Part shown: piece by piece, positions 1-8,798 of the stretch
Layout: every line of letters starts with the position of its first letter
Position numbering within the stretch: the stretch's first letter is position 1
DNA from: Streptomyces sp. NRRL F-5122
GTDB taxonomy: Bacteria > Actinomycetota > Actinomycetes > Streptomycetales > Streptomycetaceae
DNA: 64,000 bases
Direction of reading: 5' to 3'
NCBI RefSeq assembly: GCF_001507435.1
Contig: NZ_LMWH01000139.1
Location: 1 to 64,000, forward strand
Notes under the pieces: generated by a model
Seen by the model: the letters and a program-made list of their open reading frames with translations, nothing else
What the model was told of the DNA's origin: nothing
The model's database searches: none
Program-made: the position numbers and the translations under genes

Positions 1-201
1 AAAGTCGTACGGGGCAACCCCACCCCCGAGGAGCTCGCCGCCGCACTCGCGGTCGTCCGAGCCCGCGCCGCGGCGGCAACCACACCACCGCCCGGCGCGG
101 CACGGCAGCGCGACTCCTGGGCGGACCCGTCCCGTATCGCCGCCCACCGGCTGCCCCAGCCGGGGCCGACGGCCTGGAGCCGCACGTACTGGCCCGGCTA
201 G
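1..201 (+). CDS. pccE: Acyl-CoA carboxylase epsilon subunit, 5' end missing
   Basis: Only the last 66 residues lie in the window. The frame opens KVVRGNPTPEELAAALAVV, which is the conserved signature of the small actinobacterial epsilon subunit of acyl-CoA carboxylases, and ends SRTYWPG as in that family. Epsilon subunits stabilise the complex between the biotinylated alpha chain and the carboxyltransferase beta chain that makes malonyl- and methylmalonyl-CoA. The beta-chain gene should lie just before base 1, and the alpha chain AccA2 is at 2004-3776. The pccE symbol rests on synteny with S. coelicolor; accE is the alternative. The tail is short and Pro/Ala-rich, as is usual. Confidence 0.88.
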   Translation, partial: KVVRGNPTPEELAAALAVVRARAAAATTPPPGAARQRDSWADPSRIAAHRLPQPGPTAWSRTYWPG

Positions 202-281
202 GCCACGCCTCGTCCCTTTCGCGGGCCGGTCGCGCAGCGCCGGGCCGGCCCGCCCGGGGGGCGAGCGGCCCTCGGCCAAGT

Positions 282-297
282 TGAGTACGCGTACTCA
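282..297. promoter_or_regulatory. 16-bp perfect palindrome upstream of small membrane gene
   Basis: TGAGTACGCGTACTCA is a perfect inverted repeat centred 44 bp before the ATG at 334. Its position fits an operator or promoter element for the 42-residue membrane protein and possibly the Maf gene behind it. The cognate regulator is not identified. Confidence 0.5.
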
Positions 298-333
298 GGC
301 GCCACAGCGGGTCACCGGCGCACGATCGAGGGC

Positions 334-462
334 ATGCTGTGGTCCGACCCCGAGAACGAACCGCCGGAAGAACTCCGCGACACACAGGAGATGTTGCGGC
401 GGCTGGGGGTCCTCATGGCGCTGGCGATGGTGGTCGCGATGATCGTCATCGGCATCGGGTGA
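334..462 (+). CDS. 42-residue single-pass membrane protein, MmpB-like
   Basis: The ORF codes for an acidic N-terminus ([17 protein letters not shown]) followed by one hydrophobic segment at about residues 26-42 ([17 protein letters not shown]), so it is a tail-anchored or single-pass membrane protein. It sits between the carboxylase epsilon subunit and maf, 22 bp before the Maf start. From memory, proteins of this size and place in Streptomyces are named morphogenic membrane protein MmpB; I could not verify that name here. The high third-position GC and the tidy fit between genes support it being real. Confidence 0.65.
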   Translation: MLWSDPENEPPEELRDTQEMLRRLGVLMALAMVVAMIVIGIG

Positions 463-484
463 GGTGCGCCGATACGCTGAGCCC

Positions 485-1105
485 ATGACCGATCAGTCGC
501 GTCGCCGCCTAGTGCTCGCATCCCAGTCCCCCGCCCGGCTCGGACTGCTCCGGCAGGCCGGGCTCGATCCCGAGGTCGTCGTCAGCGGGGTCGACGAGGA
601 GGCCGTCAGCGCCCCCACCCCCGCGGAACTCGCGCTCGCCCTGGCCGAGGCGAAGGCCTCCGTCGTCGCGGCCAGGCCCGAGAGCAAGGGCGCTCTGGTG
701 ATCGGCTGCGACTCGGTGCTCGATCTGGACGGCCAGGCCCTCGGCAAACCCGCGGACGCCGAGGAGGCCACGGCCCGCTGGAAGGCGATGCGCGGTCGGG
801 CCGGCACGCTCCAGACCGGCCACTGCGTCTACGACACGATCAGCGGCCGGTACGCCTCCGCCACCGCGTCCACCGTGGTCCGCTTCGGGGAGCCCACGGA
901 CGAGGAGGTCGCCGCGTACGTCGCCTCAGGCGAACCCCTCTACGTCGCCGGGGCATTCACCCTCGACGGCCGCTCGGCGCCCTTCATCGACGGCATCGAC
1001 GGCGACCACGGCAACGTCATCGGCATCTCGCTGCCGCTGGTCCGCCGGCTGCTGGCCGAACTGGGCGTCCGCATCACGGACTTGTGGGCGGCCCCGACAG
1101 AGTGA
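485..1105 (+). CDS. maf: Maf family nucleoside-triphosphate pyrophosphatase
   Basis: This 206-residue protein opens [19 protein letters not shown], with the Maf motif (S/T)-x-SPxR near residue 14, followed by conserved E/D residues in VVVSGVDEE and [10 protein letters not shown]. Maf proteins hydrolyse non-canonical or surplus nucleoside triphosphates to monophosphates (house-cleaning) and have been linked to septum inhibition. An in-frame ATG 21 bp upstream would add MRRYAEP; I chose the ATG at 485 because the family signature starts close behind it. Length is normal for the family. It is convergent with the next gene, 21 bp away. Confidence 0.9.
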   Translation: MTDQSRRRLVLASQSPARLGLLRQAGLDPEVVVSGVDEEAVSAPTPAELALALAEAKASVVAARPESKGALVIGCDSVLDLDGQALGKPADAEEATARWKAMRGRAGTLQTGHCVYDTISGRYASATASTVVRFGEPTDEEVAAYVASGEPLYVAGAFTLDGRSAPFIDGIDGDHGNVIGISLPLVRRLLAELGVRITDLWAAPTE

Positions 1106-1126
1106 GGGCCGGCCGGGGCGGGGCCG

Positions 1127-1639
1127 TCAGGGGGTGACGGGTGCGGGGCCGCCGTTCTCCGGGGTCCCGCCCTGCTCCGCGGCCCTGTGCGCGGTCCCCT
1201 CGTCACCGCCCGGGGCACCGTCCTCGGGCGGAGCGCCGGCCGGCCTCTCCGGACGGTCGTACGTCATGAGGGTGAGCAGGATGAGCCCGAACACCACCAT
1301 CATGAACACGAACGCGCCCCAGCCCACCAGACCGACCGTGAAGGCGCCGAGCAGACCGTGCACCACGGCCGCGGAGATCAGAATGATGCGCCAGAAGCCG
1401 GAGGGCGAGCGGTCACGCAGGGCGACGAGCAGTGCGGCGACCCCGCACAGCGCGAAGTACAGCCCGAAGACGACACCCCCCGCCTTCGACGAGACTGACA
1501 TCGTGTCGGGGTCGAGACCGGCGAGGGACATGTCCTGCCGATCCACGACGACCCCGAGGAACCAGTTCAGCAGTGCGATGCCTATCGCCTCCACGAAGAG
1601 AACGATCGCAACGAGCCATGCCACCGGTCTGCGGACCAC
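1127..1639 (-). CDS. Four-TM integral membrane protein of unknown function
   Basis: The 170-residue product has hydrophobic segments at about residues 8-30, 52-74, 82-106 and 108-128, then a Pro/Gly/Glu-rich hydrophilic tail of about 40 residues. A homologue sits at the same place beside accA2 in S. coelicolor (SCO4922 region). No catalytic motif is visible. The gene is divergent from accA2 and its start lies 364 bp from it. Function unknown; the conserved position suggests a housekeeping membrane role, but this is inference only. Confidence 0.75.
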   Translation of the reverse strand: MVRRPVAWLVAIVLFVEAIGIALLNWFLGVVVDRQDMSLAGLDPDTMSVSSKAGGVVFGLYFALCGVAALLVALRDRSPSGFWRIILISAAVVHGLLGAFTVGLVGWGAFVFMMVVFGLILLTLMTYDRPERPAGAPPEDGAPGGDEGTAHRAAEQGGTPENGGPAPVTP

Positions 1640-2003
1640 CGGTCCCCACCCACCTTCGCGCGTGCTTGCGTGTTACTCGGAGTACGTTCGAGACATCGTG
1701 AACGCTACTAACGGGTAAACCTCGGGACAAGAGGTCCGGCAGGGGCAAAGATTCGTTGGGCCATTAGTAGGGACTCCACAAAGAAACACGACCCGTGGCA
1801 GGACTACTTCATAGAGACCTTGACCACATCTGAGGGCTAGGGTTTTCCGGTGGATTCCCATGTGCGGCGGTGCGACAAGGGTTTTCGCAGGTTGAGTGAG
1901 CCTGGTTTCACGCTCCGTGTGGGCAAGCTCACCACTGGGGACGGGTCGAAACGTCGTGTCGGCAGTCCCTAAACTCGGCTTGTTTCAAGGAGAGGGAGCC
2001 ATC
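1640..2003. other. Intergenic promoter region between membrane gene and accA2
   Basis: No gene was seen in these 364 bp. The region is AT-richer than its surroundings and must carry the divergent promoters. TAAACT at 1970-1975 is a possible -10 hexamer for accA2, and AAGGAGAGGG from 1987 is its ribosome binding site. Confidence 0.4.
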
Positions 2004-3776
2004 GTGCGCAAGGTGTTGATCGCCAACCGTGGCGAAATCGCTGTCCGTGTCGCCCGGGCCTGCCGTGACGCCGGGATCGCGAGCGTGGCCGTGTACGCCG
2101 ACCCGGACCGGGACGCCCTGCACGTCCGAGCTGCGGACGAGGCGTTCGCCCTGGGCGGCGACACCCCCGCCACCAGCTACCTGGACATCGACAAGGTCCT
2201 CCAGGCCGCCAAGGACTCCGGCGCGGACGCCGTCCACCCCGGCTACGGGTTCCTCTCCGAGAACGCGCACTTCGCCCAGGCCGTGCTGGACGCCGGCCTG
2301 ATCTGGATCGGCCCGCCGCCGCAGGCCATCCAGGACCTGGGTGACAAGGTCGCGGCCCGGCACATCGCCCAGCGCGCCGGCGCCCCCCTGGTGGCCGGCA
2401 CCCCCGACCCGGTGTCCGGCGCCGACGAGGTCGTGGCCTTCGCCAAGGAGCACGGCCTGCCGATCGCCATCAAGGCCGCCTTCGGCGGTGGCGGACGCGG
2501 CCTGAAGGTCGCCCGCAACCTCGAAGAGGTTCCCGAGCTGTACGAGTCCGCGGTCCGCGAGGCGGTCGCCGCCTTCGGTCGCGGCGAATGCTTCGTCGAG
2601 CGCTACCTGGACAAGCCCCGCCACGTCGAGACGCAGTGCCTGGCCGACAGCCACGGCAACGTGGTCGTGGTCTCGACCCGTGACTGCTCGCTGCAGCGCC
2701 GCCACCAGAAGCTGGTCGAGGAGGCCCCGGCGCCGTTCCTGAACGAGCAGCAGGTCGCCCAGCTCTACTCCGCGTCGAAGGCCATCCTCAAGGAGGCCGG
2801 ATACGTCGGCGCGGGCACCGTGGAGTTCCTGGTCGGCAACGACGGAACGATCTCCTTCCTCGAGGTCAACACCCGCCTCCAGGTCGAGCACCCGGTCACC
2901 GAGGAGGTCGCCGGCATCGACCTGGTCCGTGAGATGTTCCGCATCGCCGACGGCGAGGAGCTCGGCTACGGCGACCCCGAACTGCGCGGCCACTCCTTCG
3001 AGTTCCGCATCAACGGCGAGGACCCCGGCCGCAACTTCCTGCCCGCCCCCGGCACGGTCACCACCTTCGCCCCGCCCTCCGGACCCGGTGTGCGCCTGGA
3101 CGCCGGCGTGGAGTCCGGCTCCGTGATCGGCCCGGCCTGGGACTCCCTGCTGGCCAAGCTGATCATCACCGGCCGGACCCGCAAGGAGGCCCTGGAGCGG
3201 GCCTCCCGCGCCCTCAACGAGTTCCAGGTCGAGGGCATGGCCACCGCGATCCCCTTCCACCGCGCGGTCGTCACCGACCCGGCCTTCGCCCCCGAGCTGA
3301 CCGGCTCCGGCGATCCCTTCACCGTGCACACCCGGTGGATCGAGACCGAGTTCGTCAACGAGATCAAGCCGTTCGTCACCCCCGCCGACACCGAGGCCGA
3401 GGAGGAGGCGGACCGCGAGACCGTCGTCGTCGAGGTCGGCGGCAAGCGTCTCGAGGTCTCGCTGCCCGCTTCCCTCGGGATGTCGCTGGCCCGCACCGGG
3501 CTCGCCGCCGGGGCCAAGCCGAAGCGGCGCGCGGCCAAGAAGTCCGGCCCGGTCGCCTCGGGCGACACCCTCGCCTCCCCCATGCAGGGCACCATCGTCA
3601 AGGTCGCGGTCGAGGAGGGCCAGGAGGTCAAGGAGGGCGACCTGGTCGTCGTCCTGGAGGCCATGAAGATGGAGCAGCCCCTCAACGCGCACAAGGCCGG
3701 CACCATCAAGGGCCTCAGCGCCGAGGTCGGCGCCTCCATCACCTCCGGCGCCGCCATCTGCGAGATCAAGGACTGA
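2004..3776 (+). CDS. accA2: Biotin carboxylase/BCCP alpha chain of acyl-CoA carboxylase (AccA2)
   Basis: The 590-residue protein starts at GTG 2004, 8-10 bp after a strong AAGGAGAGGG site, with [22 protein letters not shown]; the reading frame is open further upstream but lacks family similarity. Residues 1-450 form the biotin carboxylase with ATP-grasp ([25 protein letters not shown]). The C-terminal 75 residues are the biotinyl domain with EAMKMEQP, the MKM lysine being the biotin site. It carboxylates biotin with bicarbonate and ATP and serves the acetyl- and propionyl-CoA carboxylase complexes. 590 residues equals the S. coelicolor AccA2 length. A strong hairpin follows the stop. Confidence 0.95.
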   Translation: MRKVLIANRGEIAVRVARACRDAGIASVAVYADPDRDALHVRAADEAFALGGDTPATSYLDIDKVLQAAKDSGADAVHPGYGFLSENAHFAQAVLDAGLIWIGPPPQAIQDLGDKVAARHIAQRAGAPLVAGTPDPVSGADEVVAFAKEHGLPIAIKAAFGGGGRGLKVARNLEEVPELYESAVREAVAAFGRGECFVERYLDKPRHVETQCLADSHGNVVVVSTRDCSLQRRHQKLVEEAPAPFLNEQQVAQLYSASKAILKEAGYVGAGTVEFLVGNDGTISFLEVNTRLQVEHPVTEEVAGIDLVREMFRIADGEELGYGDPELRGHSFEFRINGEDPGRNFLPAPGTVTTFAPPSGPGVRLDAGVESGSVIGPAWDSLLAKLIITGRTRKEALERASRALNEFQVEGMATAIPFHRAVVTDPAFAPELTGSGDPFTVHTRWIETEFVNEIKPFVTPADTEAEEEADRETVVVEVGGKRLEVSLPASLGMSLARTGLAAGAKPKRRAAKKSGPVASGDTLASPMQGTIVKVAVEEGQEVKEGDLVVVLEAMKMEQPLNAHKAGTIKGLSAEVGASITSGAAICEIKD

Positions 3777-3792
3777 CGCACACCGACGTCGA

Positions 3793-3847
3793 CGAGGCGC
3801 CCCGCGGACCGCAGCAGCCGGCCGGCGGGGCGCCTCGGTGCTGTTCC
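3793..3847 (+). terminator. Hairpin terminator after accA2
   Basis: CGAGGCGCCCCGC (3793-3805) pairs perfectly with GCGGGGCGCCTCG (3835-3847), 13 bp of stem starting 17 bp after the stop codon. No U-tract follows, as is common in high-GC actinobacteria. Confidence 0.75.
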
Positions 3848-4125
3848 GGGTCGCTGCCACCGACGGTCGAAAAGGGTGTGGCGGAGGGCCGCGGCCGTTC
3901 GTTCGAGGTGCCGTGAACCGTGTCTGCGGCATGTGCGCCGTTCGGACCGGTGCGCGGTGGAGCGGAGGCGGACCGCGGGGACCGTCCCGGTGATGCCGGA
4001 ACCGGCTGTGTCACCGGGTGCCCGCGGGGCCGGGCACCGGTATCGCACCGCCTGTGAGGATGTTCGACGCGCCGGGACGAGGACCGTCCCCGACCCGCAC
4101 GGCGGGCCCGATGCCCGCCTGGCCG

Positions 4126-5085
4126 CTATCGGCGGCGCAGGTCCGCCACGCGTGCGCGCTCTCCCGTGGACGGCTCACCGAGAACCGTCGCGGTACGCAA
4201 CTGCGGGCCGCCCGGGATCTGGCTGCGACGGGGGCCCGGCAGGGGCACGTCCCGGCGAGGCGGGCGCCCCGGGACCGCATCACCCCCGGCCGAACCTCCG
4301 CCCGACGCCCCTGCGATCGCGACCTGCACCCCCTGATCGGCCAGGGCCTGCAGTTCGGTGGCCGCGCGGTCGTCGTGCGCGGGCGGCTCGTCCGTCACCA
4401 GCCGGGTGATCACGTCCGTCGGCACCGTCTGGAACATCGTGTCCGTGCCGAGCTTGGTGTGGTCGGCGAGGACCACCACCTCCCCTGCCGCCTGTACCAG
4501 CGCGCGGTCGACGGACGCGGACAGCATGTTGGACGTGGACAGCCCGCGCTCGGCGGTGAGTCCGCTCCCCGACAGGAAGGCTCTGGAGACCCGGAGCCCC
4601 TGGAGCGACTGCTCGGCGCCACTGCCCACGAGGGCGTAGTTGGAGCCGCGCAACGTGCCGCCGGTCATCACGACCTCGACGCGGTTGGCGTGCGCCAGGG
4701 CCTGGGCCACCAGCAGGGAGTTGGTGACGACGGTCAGCCCGGGCACCCGTGCGAGCCGGCGGGCCAGCTCCTGGGTGGTGGTTCCCGCCCCGACCACAAT
4801 GGCTTCGCCCTCTTCGACGAGGCCTGCGGCGAGATCGGCGATGGCCGTCTTCTCGGCGGTCGCGAGATGTGACTTCTGCGGAAAGCCGGACTCCCGCGTG
4901 AACCCGCCCGGCAAGACCGCACCGCCGTGCCGGCGGTCGAGGAGTCCTTCTGCCTCCAGTGCGCGCACGTCCCGCCGTACGGTCACTTCGGAGGTCTGGA
5001 CGACGCGGGCGAGCTCACGGAGCGACACGGCCCCGTTCGCTCGCACCATTTCGAGGATCAATTGACGACGTTCTGCAGCGAACAC
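4126..5085 (-). CDS. DeoR family transcriptional regulator
   Basis: The 319-residue protein begins MFAAERRQLILEMVRANGAV and carries the DeoR winged helix (SLRELARVVQTSEVTVRRDVRALEAEGLLDRRHGGAV) at residues 20-57. A sugar-isomerase-like effector domain follows with GAGTTTQELAR and VTNSLLVAQAL. Family members sense phosphorylated sugars and usually repress. About 50 residues after GVQVAIAGASGGGS are Pro/Arg-rich and exceed the usual 250-260-residue length. The GTG start at 5085 has no Shine-Dalgarno site; TTACTGT just upstream suggests a leaderless transcript. An inverted repeat lies at 5113-5125. Being next to nucleoside genes makes it a candidate for the salvage regulator, but nothing proves it. 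Confidence 0.85.
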   Translation of the reverse strand: MFAAERRQLILEMVRANGAVSLRELARVVQTSEVTVRRDVRALEAEGLLDRRHGGAVLPGGFTRESGFPQKSHLATAEKTAIADLAAGLVEEGEAIVVGAGTTTQELARRLARVPGLTVVTNSLLVAQALAHANRVEVVMTGGTLRGSNYALVGSGAEQSLQGLRVSRAFLSGSGLTAERGLSTSNMLSASVDRALVQAAGEVVVLADHTKLGTDTMFQTVPTDVITRLVTDEPPAHDDRAATELQALADQGVQVAIAGASGGGSAGGDAVPGRPPRRDVPLPGPRRSQIPGGPQLRTATVLGEPSTGERARVADLRRR

Positions 5086-5112
5086 GAAACTGACAGTAAC
5101 CCCAACGACCGT

Positions 5113-5125
5113 CTGCTTTCAGCAG
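5113..5125. promoter_or_regulatory. Inverted repeat in the DeoR gene promoter
   Basis: CTGCTTTCAGCAG is a perfect 5-3-5 inverted repeat 28 bp upstream of the GTG start, about where a -35 element would lie. It may be an autoregulatory operator. It does not resemble the nucleoside-gene palindrome found elsewhere in the window. Confidence 0.35.
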
Positions 5126-5274
5126 TTTGCGCCGAATAACAGAAGTTGTTCGCACGGCGGGGCGGAAGGTGGTATACGTGCCTACTCCTTCCGCCTATGC
5201 CGCACGCATCGTCGGACACGCCCCGTGACCGGCGGTGGGACCTGCTCCGGACGGCCGGCGCCCGGGTGCGGCCG

Positions 5275-6723
5275 TCAGGCCTCGGCGCCCGCCTTGCGGG
5301 TGTGCAACTGCCGTGCCACCTCGGCGATCGAGCCCGAAAGCGACGGGTACACGGTGAAGGCGTTGGCGATCTGCTCGACCGTCAGGTTGTTGTCGACGGC
5401 GATCGAGATGGGATGGATCAGCTCGGAGGCGCGCGGCGCGACGACCACTCCGCCGACGACGATCTCGGTGCCCGGGCGGCAGAAGATCTTGACGAACCCG
5501 TCGCGGATGCCCTGCATCTTGGCGCGGGGGTTGCGCAGCAGCGGCAACTTGACGACCTTGGCGTCGATCTTCCCGGCGTCCACGTCGGCCTGGGTGTAAC
5601 CGACGGTGGCGATCTCGGGGTCGGTGAAGACGTTCGAGGAGACGGTCTTCAGATTGAGGGGGGTCACCGCGTCGCCCAGGAAGTGGTACATGGCGATGCG
5701 TCCCTGCATGGCGGCGACGGACGCGAGGGCGAAGACGCCGGTCACGTCACCGGCGGCGTAGACACCGGGGGCGGTCGTGCGGGAGACCTTGTCGGTCCAG
5801 ATGTGCCCGGACTCGCGCAGCTTGACCCCGGCCTCCTCCAGGCCCATCCCGCTGCTGTTGGGGACGGCGCCCACGGCCATGAGGCAGTGCGAGCCGGTGA
5901 TCACGCGCCCGTCGGAGAGGGTGACCTCCACCCGGTCGCCGACGCGCTTGGCGGACTGCGCGCGCGAGCGGGCCATGACGTTCATCCCGCGGCGGCGGAA
6001 GACGTCCTCGAGGACGGCGGCGGCGTCCGGGTCCTCGCCGGGCAGCACCCGGTCGCGCGACGAGACGAGGGTGACCTTCGACCCGAGTGCCTGGTAGGCG
6101 CCGGCGAACTCGGCACCGGTGACACCGGATCCGACGACGATGAGTTCCTCGGGCAGCTCGTCGAGGTCGTAGACCTGGGTCCAGTTGAGGATCCGCTCGC
6201 CGTCGGGCTGTGCGTCGGGCAGCTCACGCGGGTGACCGCCGGTGGCGACGAGCACCGCGTCGGCGGTGAGGGTCTCCTCGCTGCCGTCCGCGGCCCGTAC
6301 GACGACCTTGCGCGAGCCGTCCAGGGCCTGCATGCCCTCCAGCCGGCCGCGCCCCCGCAGGACCCGGGCACCGGCACGCGTGACGGATGCGGTGATGTCG
6401 TGGGACTGGGCGAGCGCGAGCCGCTTCACCCGTCGGTTGACCTTCCCGAGGTCGACCCCGACGACCCGAGCGGCCCGCTCCAGGGGCGGGGTGTCGTCGG
6501 CGACGATGATGCCGAGCTCCTCGTACGACGAGTCGAAGGTGGTCATCACCTCGGCCGTCGCGATGAGCGTCTTCGACGGCACACAGTCGGTGAGCACCGA
6601 CGCCCCGCCCAGACCGTCGCAGTCGACAACGGTCACCTCCGCGCCGAGCTGCGCGGCCACCAGCGCCGCTTCATATCCGCCGGGTCCGCCACCGATGATC
6701 ACGATCCGAGTCACGTACTCCAT
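5275..6723 (-). CDS. NAD(P)H-quinone dehydrogenase (LpdA-type flavoprotein)
   Basis: The 482-residue product starts MEYVTRIVIIGGGPGGYEAA, the FAD-binding fold, with a second dinucleotide motif (VVGSGVTGAEFAGAY) near residue 185 and the FAD motif GVYAAGDVTGVFALAS near 310. It aligns with dihydrolipoamide dehydrogenases, but the redox CxxxxC is reduced to GGASVLTDCVPSKT: the first cysteine is replaced. The same loss is known in Mycobacterium tuberculosis LpdA (Rv3303c), an NAD(P)H-quinone reductase, so lipoamide dehydrogenase activity is unlikely. ATG 6723 is chosen because the FAD motif follows directly. Divergent from the gene at 6821. Confidence 0.9.
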   Translation of the reverse strand: MEYVTRIVIIGGGPGGYEAALVAAQLGAEVTVVDCDGLGGASVLTDCVPSKTLIATAEVMTTFDSSYEELGIIVADDTPPLERAARVVGVDLGKVNRRVKRLALAQSHDITASVTRAGARVLRGRGRLEGMQALDGSRKVVVRAADGSEETLTADAVLVATGGHPRELPDAQPDGERILNWTQVYDLDELPEELIVVGSGVTGAEFAGAYQALGSKVTLVSSRDRVLPGEDPDAAAVLEDVFRRRGMNVMARSRAQSAKRVGDRVEVTLSDGRVITGSHCLMAVGAVPNSSGMGLEEAGVKLRESGHIWTDKVSRTTAPGVYAAGDVTGVFALASVAAMQGRIAMYHFLGDAVTPLNLKTVSSNVFTDPEIATVGYTQADVDAGKIDAKVVKLPLLRNPRAKMQGIRDGFVKIFCRPGTEIVVGGVVVAPRASELIHPISIAVDNNLTVEQIANAFTVYPSLSGSIAEVARQLHTRKAGAEA

Positions 6724-6820
6724 TGTCCCGCACCCTTCGGGTGCCGCTCCCCCCGGGGGCCGCGCGGTGCTCCGGCCGTTACGCAAGAGGCGGGCGGGGT
6801 GCTGCCGTACCCTCGACAGC

Positions 6821-7258
6821 ATGTCGCTCTACGCCGCGTACGCCGGCAACCTCGATGCGCGGCTGATGACCCGCCGCGCACCCCACTCGCCGCTACGCGC
6901 CACAGGTTGGCTCAACGGCTGGCGGCTGACCTTCGGGGGCGAGCACATGGGCTGGGAGGGTGCTCTCGCGACGATCGTCGAGGACCCGCTCACACAGGTC
7001 TTCGTCGCGCTGTACGACGTCGCGCCCATGGACGAGGAGTCCATGGACCGCTGGGAGAGCGTGGGCCTGGACGTCTACCGCCGGCTGCGCGTGCGCGTCC
7101 ACACGCTGGACGGCGAGGAGATGGCCTGGACCTACGTCCTCAACGGCTACGAAGGGGGTCTGCCGTCCGCCCGGTACCTGGGCGAGATCGCGGACGCCGC
7201 GGAGTCGGCCGGGGCGCCGCACGACTACGTGATGGAGCTTCGCAAGAGGCCCTGCTGA
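6821..7258 (+). CDS. Gamma-glutamylcyclotransferase family protein
   Basis: The 145-residue product starts MSLYAAYAGNLDARLMTRRA, the YxxYxSN-like substrate loop of the gamma-glutamylcyclotransferase (BtrG/GGCT) fold (YAAYAGN here). It ends ARYLGEIADAAESAGAPHDYVMEL, typical for the family. These enzymes release 5-oxoproline from gamma-glutamyl compounds; the native substrate here is unknown. The start is only 97 bp from the divergent quinone dehydrogenase, so the two may share control. Length and position match actinobacterial homologues in the same neighbourhood. Confidence 0.82.
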   Translation: MSLYAAYAGNLDARLMTRRAPHSPLRATGWLNGWRLTFGGEHMGWEGALATIVEDPLTQVFVALYDVAPMDEESMDRWESVGLDVYRRLRVRVHTLDGEEMAWTYVLNGYEGGLPSARYLGEIADAAESAGAPHDYVMELRKRPC

Positions 7259-7314
7259 GCGTGGATCCGGCCCGTAGAATCGGACCGATCGACGCACGAA
7301 CGGAAGAGCGTGCC

Positions 7315-7593
7315 ATGGCCCCCATCGCCACGTACGACGTCTACTACACCGAGCAGGCCGCCGCGGCCCGCGACCGGCTCGACGACCAGCAGCGCCCGGC
7401 GTTCGACAAGGGCATCGCCCTCCTGGCCCGCGACCCCTTCCTTCCCGTGTCCCGCCCCATAGGTTCCACCGGGGACGACCGCACCATCCGCCTCACGCAG
7501 AACATCCTGGTGGAGTACACGGTCAGCCGGGGCCGGCTGCTGATCTTCATCGTCGAGGTCTTCAACGACAAGGACGTCCTCGTCACGGACTGA
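7315..7593 (+). CDS. ParE/RelE-like fold protein, no partner antitoxin seen
   Basis: The 92-residue protein ([21 protein letters not shown]...) has the size and secondary-structure pattern of RelE/ParE toxins: helical hairpin at the front ([30 protein letters not shown]), then a strand-rich half with an arginine in [17 protein letters not shown] and [10 protein letters not shown]. No short antitoxin gene lies directly before or after it, so it may be an orphan or domesticated member. The ATG at 7315 follows GGAAGAGCG. Similarity is judged by eye only, so a toxin activity is not claimed. Confidence 0.6.
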   Translation: MAPIATYDVYYTEQAAAARDRLDDQQRPAFDKGIALLARDPFLPVSRPIGSTGDDRTIRLTQNILVEYTVSRGRLLIFIVEVFNDKDVLVTD

Positions 7594-7597
7594 AGGA

Positions 7598-7613
7598 CCC
7601 CAGGGCCCTGGGG
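7598..7613 (+). terminator. Palindromic hairpin after ParE-like gene
   Basis: CCCCAGGGCCCTGGGG is a 16-bp perfect palindrome four bases after the stop codon. It could act as a terminator separating this gene from punA, though it leaves little room for a loop. Confidence 0.4.
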
Positions 7614-7690
7614 CGATCCCACCGGGCCGAGCGCGCAACGCCTCGTCGGAAACGACAAGACAACGATCGCATTCCCGTGACCTCCATCAT

Positions 7691-7702
7691 CTACGCGCGT
7701 AG
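7691..7702. promoter_or_regulatory. Nucleoside-salvage palindrome upstream of punA
   Basis: CTACGCGCGTAG is a perfect 12-bp palindrome, followed 12 bp later by TACCCT (7715-7720), a -10 hexamer 7 bp before the GTG start. The site therefore sits in the promoter spacer of a leaderless gene, the right place for a repressor. The identical 12-mer occurs before deoC, add and the nucleoside transporter. Confidence 0.75.
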
Positions 7703-7727
7703 GCCCGGACCGGCTACCCTCTTGCGC

Positions 7728-8552
7728 GTGAACGCATCTCTTCTTCCGGACGACATCCAGGGCGACCCCTACGCCGCCGCCGACGCCGCCGCCGCACGGC
7801 TGCGTGAGCTGACGGGTGCCGAGACCCACGACGTCGCCCTCGTGATGGGCTCCGGGTGGGCCCCGGCCGTCGACGCCCTCGGCGAGGCCGACGCGGAGTT
7901 CCACGTCACCGAGCTGCCCGGCTTCCCGCCCCCGGCCGTCGAGGGCCACGGCGGCAAGATCCGTTCGTACCGGATCGGTGAAAAGCGCGCCCTGGTCTTC
8001 CTCGGCCGTACGCACTACTACGAGGGCCGCGGTGTCGCCGCCGTCGCGCACGGTGTCCGCACCGCCGTCGCCGCCGGCGCCAAGACCATCGTGCTCACCA
8101 ACGGCTGCGGCGGCCTGCGGGAGACCATGCGTCCCGGGCAGCCGGTCCTGATCAGCGACCACATCAACCTGACCGCGACCTCCCCGATCGTCGGCGCCAA
8201 CTTCGTCGACCTGACGGATCTGTACTCCCCGCGCCTGCGCACGCTGTGCAAGGAGATCGACCCCTCCCTCGAGGAGGGCGTCTACGCGCAGTTCACCGGC
8301 CCGCACTACGAGACCCCGGCGGAGATCCGCATGGCCCGTGCCATCGGCGCGGACCTGGTCGGCATGTCCACGGTCCTCGAGGCGATCGCCGCGCGCGAGG
8401 CGGGCGCCGAGGTCCTCGGAATCTCCCTGGTCACCAATCTCGCCGCCGGTATGACGGGCGAACCGCTGAACCACGAAGAGGTGCTCCAGGCGGGCCGGGA
8501 CAGCGCCACGCGCATGGGAGCGCTGCTCGCCCAGGTGCTGAACCGGCTGTAG
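7728..8552 (+). CDS. punA: Purine-nucleoside phosphorylase
   Basis: The 274-residue enzyme contains the trimeric PNP signatures [44 protein letters not shown] and [22 protein letters not shown]. It splits purine (deoxy)ribonucleosides with phosphate to free base and (deoxy)ribose 1-phosphate. The GTG at 7728 ([15 protein letters not shown]) is chosen because a -10-like TACCCT lies 7 bp before it, giving a leaderless mRNA, and the salvage palindrome lies just upstream. The following phosphomannomutase family gene could convert the sugar 1-phosphate to the 5-phosphate used by DeoC. Confidence 0.94.
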   Translation: MNASLLPDDIQGDPYAAADAAAARLRELTGAETHDVALVMGSGWAPAVDALGEADAEFHVTELPGFPPPAVEGHGGKIRSYRIGEKRALVFLGRTHYYEGRGVAAVAHGVRTAVAAGAKTIVLTNGCGGLRETMRPGQPVLISDHINLTATSPIVGANFVDLTDLYSPRLRTLCKEIDPSLEEGVYAQFTGPHYETPAEIRMARAIGADLVGMSTVLEAIAAREAGAEVLGISLVTNLAAGMTGEPLNHEEVLQAGRDSATRMGALLAQVLNRL

Positions 8553-8798
8553 GGCGCGCCCCGAACGAGCGGGCGCCCCGGGACGGTCGCGCCAGGCCCG
8601 GACCGGGGTGCGCCGGACCGGTGCCGACCGCGCCGAGCGGTGCTGGACCGGACGCGGACGCATGACGCCCGCAGCGGCCCCGGCGCCCTGCCCACCGGAC
8701 GACTTCCCCGGACGGGGCGAGGACACCTTCGAGGAGCCCGCACGGGGTCGGGCGGCGCGCGACCACCGCACGAACACACAACGAGAGGTTGACCCGAC

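Noticed and set aside
1929..3932. 667-codon minus-strand frame over accA2
   Set aside because: Antisense of a well-conserved gene; Gly/Val/Asp-rich shadow typical of high-GC DNA.
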